Origin: Halichoerus grypus
Lineage: Eukaryota; Chordata; Mammalia; Carnivora; Phocidae
Length of the DNA stretch: 64,000 bases
Assembly (NCBI RefSeq): GCF_964656455.1
Contig: NC_135715.1
Location: 173,072,437-173,136,436, forward strand
Direction of reading: 5' to 3'
Both the position numbers and the translations under genes were made by a program. Shown here piece after piece: positions 62,862-64,000 of the stretch. The stretch's first letter is position 1. The number at the start of each line of letters is the position of its first letter. A model generated the notes under the pieces. That model had not been told where the DNA came from. It saw nothing but the letters and a program-made list of their open reading frames with translations, and did no database searches.

Positions 62862-63079
62862 TGCCCTCTTAATTATTGACAATGACCCAAAAGATCAGCA
62901 GCTCAGACCAAACTCCCCTGCATAGATGTAATGGAAAACAGACTAGCCTCAGAAAATATTAAGAAAAAACGTGCCAAGACAGCAATACGACTCAAACATA
63001 CACACAAGATATCCAGATAGCCTTTCAACAAATCAAAAGATGCTCCACTGAGAATACCATTTCTTGACCATCGGAGTTG

Positions 63080-63370
63080 TCCAGAAGTTGACAACACATA
63101 TTTTAGGTCAGGCTCTGGGGAACAGGTACTCTCATACTTTGCTGGTTGGAAAATACCTAAAAGTATGCATTTACCCTTCACCTTCACCCAGCAATCCAAC
63201 TTCCAGGATCTACCCTGAAGATATAACTCTGCAAATATGAAACAAATATGTACAGTGTTATTCACTGCAGAATTATTTGTAATGGAAAATGTAGAAACAA
63301 TACAAATTTCTATTAAGTTTGAGCTATTACATGCGTTTGAAAAGAGGAATTTGAAATCTGTAAGTCCATA
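63080..63370 (+). repeat. Old L1 ORF2 fragment
   Basis: 'actctcatactttgctggttggaaaatac', 'cacccagcaatccaacttccaggatctaccctgaagatataactctgcaaatatg' and 'tgttattcactgcagaattatttgtaatggaaaat' are a worn plus-strand L1M/HAL1-type end. Confidence 0.65.
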
Positions 63371-64000
63371 ATAGTGGTATACCAAAAAATTTAATAATAA
63401 TAACGATAATAATAAATATATAGAGAAAGAAGGAATGGCTGTTGCAGAGAAGTCTTTTTATGGAAGAATATCAGCTAATAAATACAGAAGCAATTATGAA
63501 ACCAGAAAAATCAACAACCTCTCACCCTAATGTAGTAAGTGATTCAGGTAAGAATCAACAATGTTTGCAAAAATCACAATGACAAATAAGATATTCATGC
63601 AGTGCCAAAATATCACCCTGCAGATTACAGATTACATATTACTAATAAAGGAATTCAGGTCACTGTCTTACTTGGTTAACAGGTTATCTCTGGGATGAGA
63701 AGGTATAGAGCACTCGACTTTGTACCTTATGCAGTTTTATATATATGTAAAAACTAGCATGCTTTGTTTTTATAATGCTCAGATAGGTCTATTTCATAAG
63801 AAGAAATATTCTATGTTGGAAAATTTTTTTAAAATTTTAGTTAAAAAAAAAGGAAGGAATCAGAACTTATAAAAGATATGAAAGAAATCAGCAAAATGAA
63901 TTTTTTGTAAATCAGACTTTTTAACAGCTAAACGTGCGGTTTTCAAGTAGCTTCCTGGCACACTGTTTTTCTCTTTGTTCTATGTGGATGCCCATTTAGA

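Noticed and set aside
63400..64000. Possible preceding PECR exon
   Set aside because: No minus-strand frame matches the expected residues before HSGAARAG, and no suitable splice pair was found.

Overview
This is mammalian nuclear DNA. It is intron-rich, repeat-dense and has spliced exons. The dominant young repeat is the tRNA-Lys-derived CAN SINE (a head like GGGGCGCCTGGGTGGCTCAG, a CT-rich tract, then AAATAAATAAAATCTT and poly-A). I count about 26 copies, most with target-site duplications (TSDs). The SINE subtype and the carnivore-type L1 3' ends point to Carnivora, probably an arctoid caniform (bear, seal, or mustelid-like animal) rather than dog or cat. That lineage call is inference.

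Two protein genes are present, both on the minus strand. At the left are the first two coding exons of MREG (melanoregulin). Exon 1 (19968-20062) lies in a CpG island at about 19.64-20.48 kb. A 16.9-kb intron separates it from exon 2 (2944-3103), and the rest of the gene lies beyond base 1. At the right are the last four coding exons of PECR (peroxisomal trans-2-enoyl-CoA reductase): 59314-59410, 57988-58098, 48140-48251 and 44734-44819. Reading frames join in phase at every junction that can be tested. The upstream PECR exons lie beyond base 64000. MREG and PECR in tandem on one strand is the order I know from human 2q35. The genes have unrelated jobs (melanosome and organelle trafficking; peroxisomal lipid metabolism), so the adjacency looks like conserved synteny, not a pathway.

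Between and inside the genes are several large repeats. A plus-strand L1 (about 35.86-40.23 kb) has broken ORFs and a doubled 3' end. A minus-strand L1 (50.52-55.23 kb) has a large internal deletion and a 69-bp tandem duplication at the deletion point. Other L1 pieces include a 0.94-kb 3' fragment at 4.4-5.4 kb with perfect 17-bp TSDs. A minus-strand class I endogenous retrovirus remnant (RNase H plus possible env) lies at 40.23-41.3 kb, followed by an ERVL-like remnant. Two MLT1-type LTRs, an L2 element, several MIRs and a MER5-like hAT element are also present. A decayed intronless TRIM60/TRIM75-like retrocopy lies antisense in a PECR intron and is itself split by an LTR.

I found no undescribed molecular system. 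The points most worth checking are the PECR C-terminus (GKL instead of a canonical peroxisomal signal), a nested inverted SINE pair within 70 bp of a PECR splice donor, a SINE dimer that inserted as one unit, a diverged block of about 480 bp present twice 22.8 kb apart, and the rearranged L1 copies.
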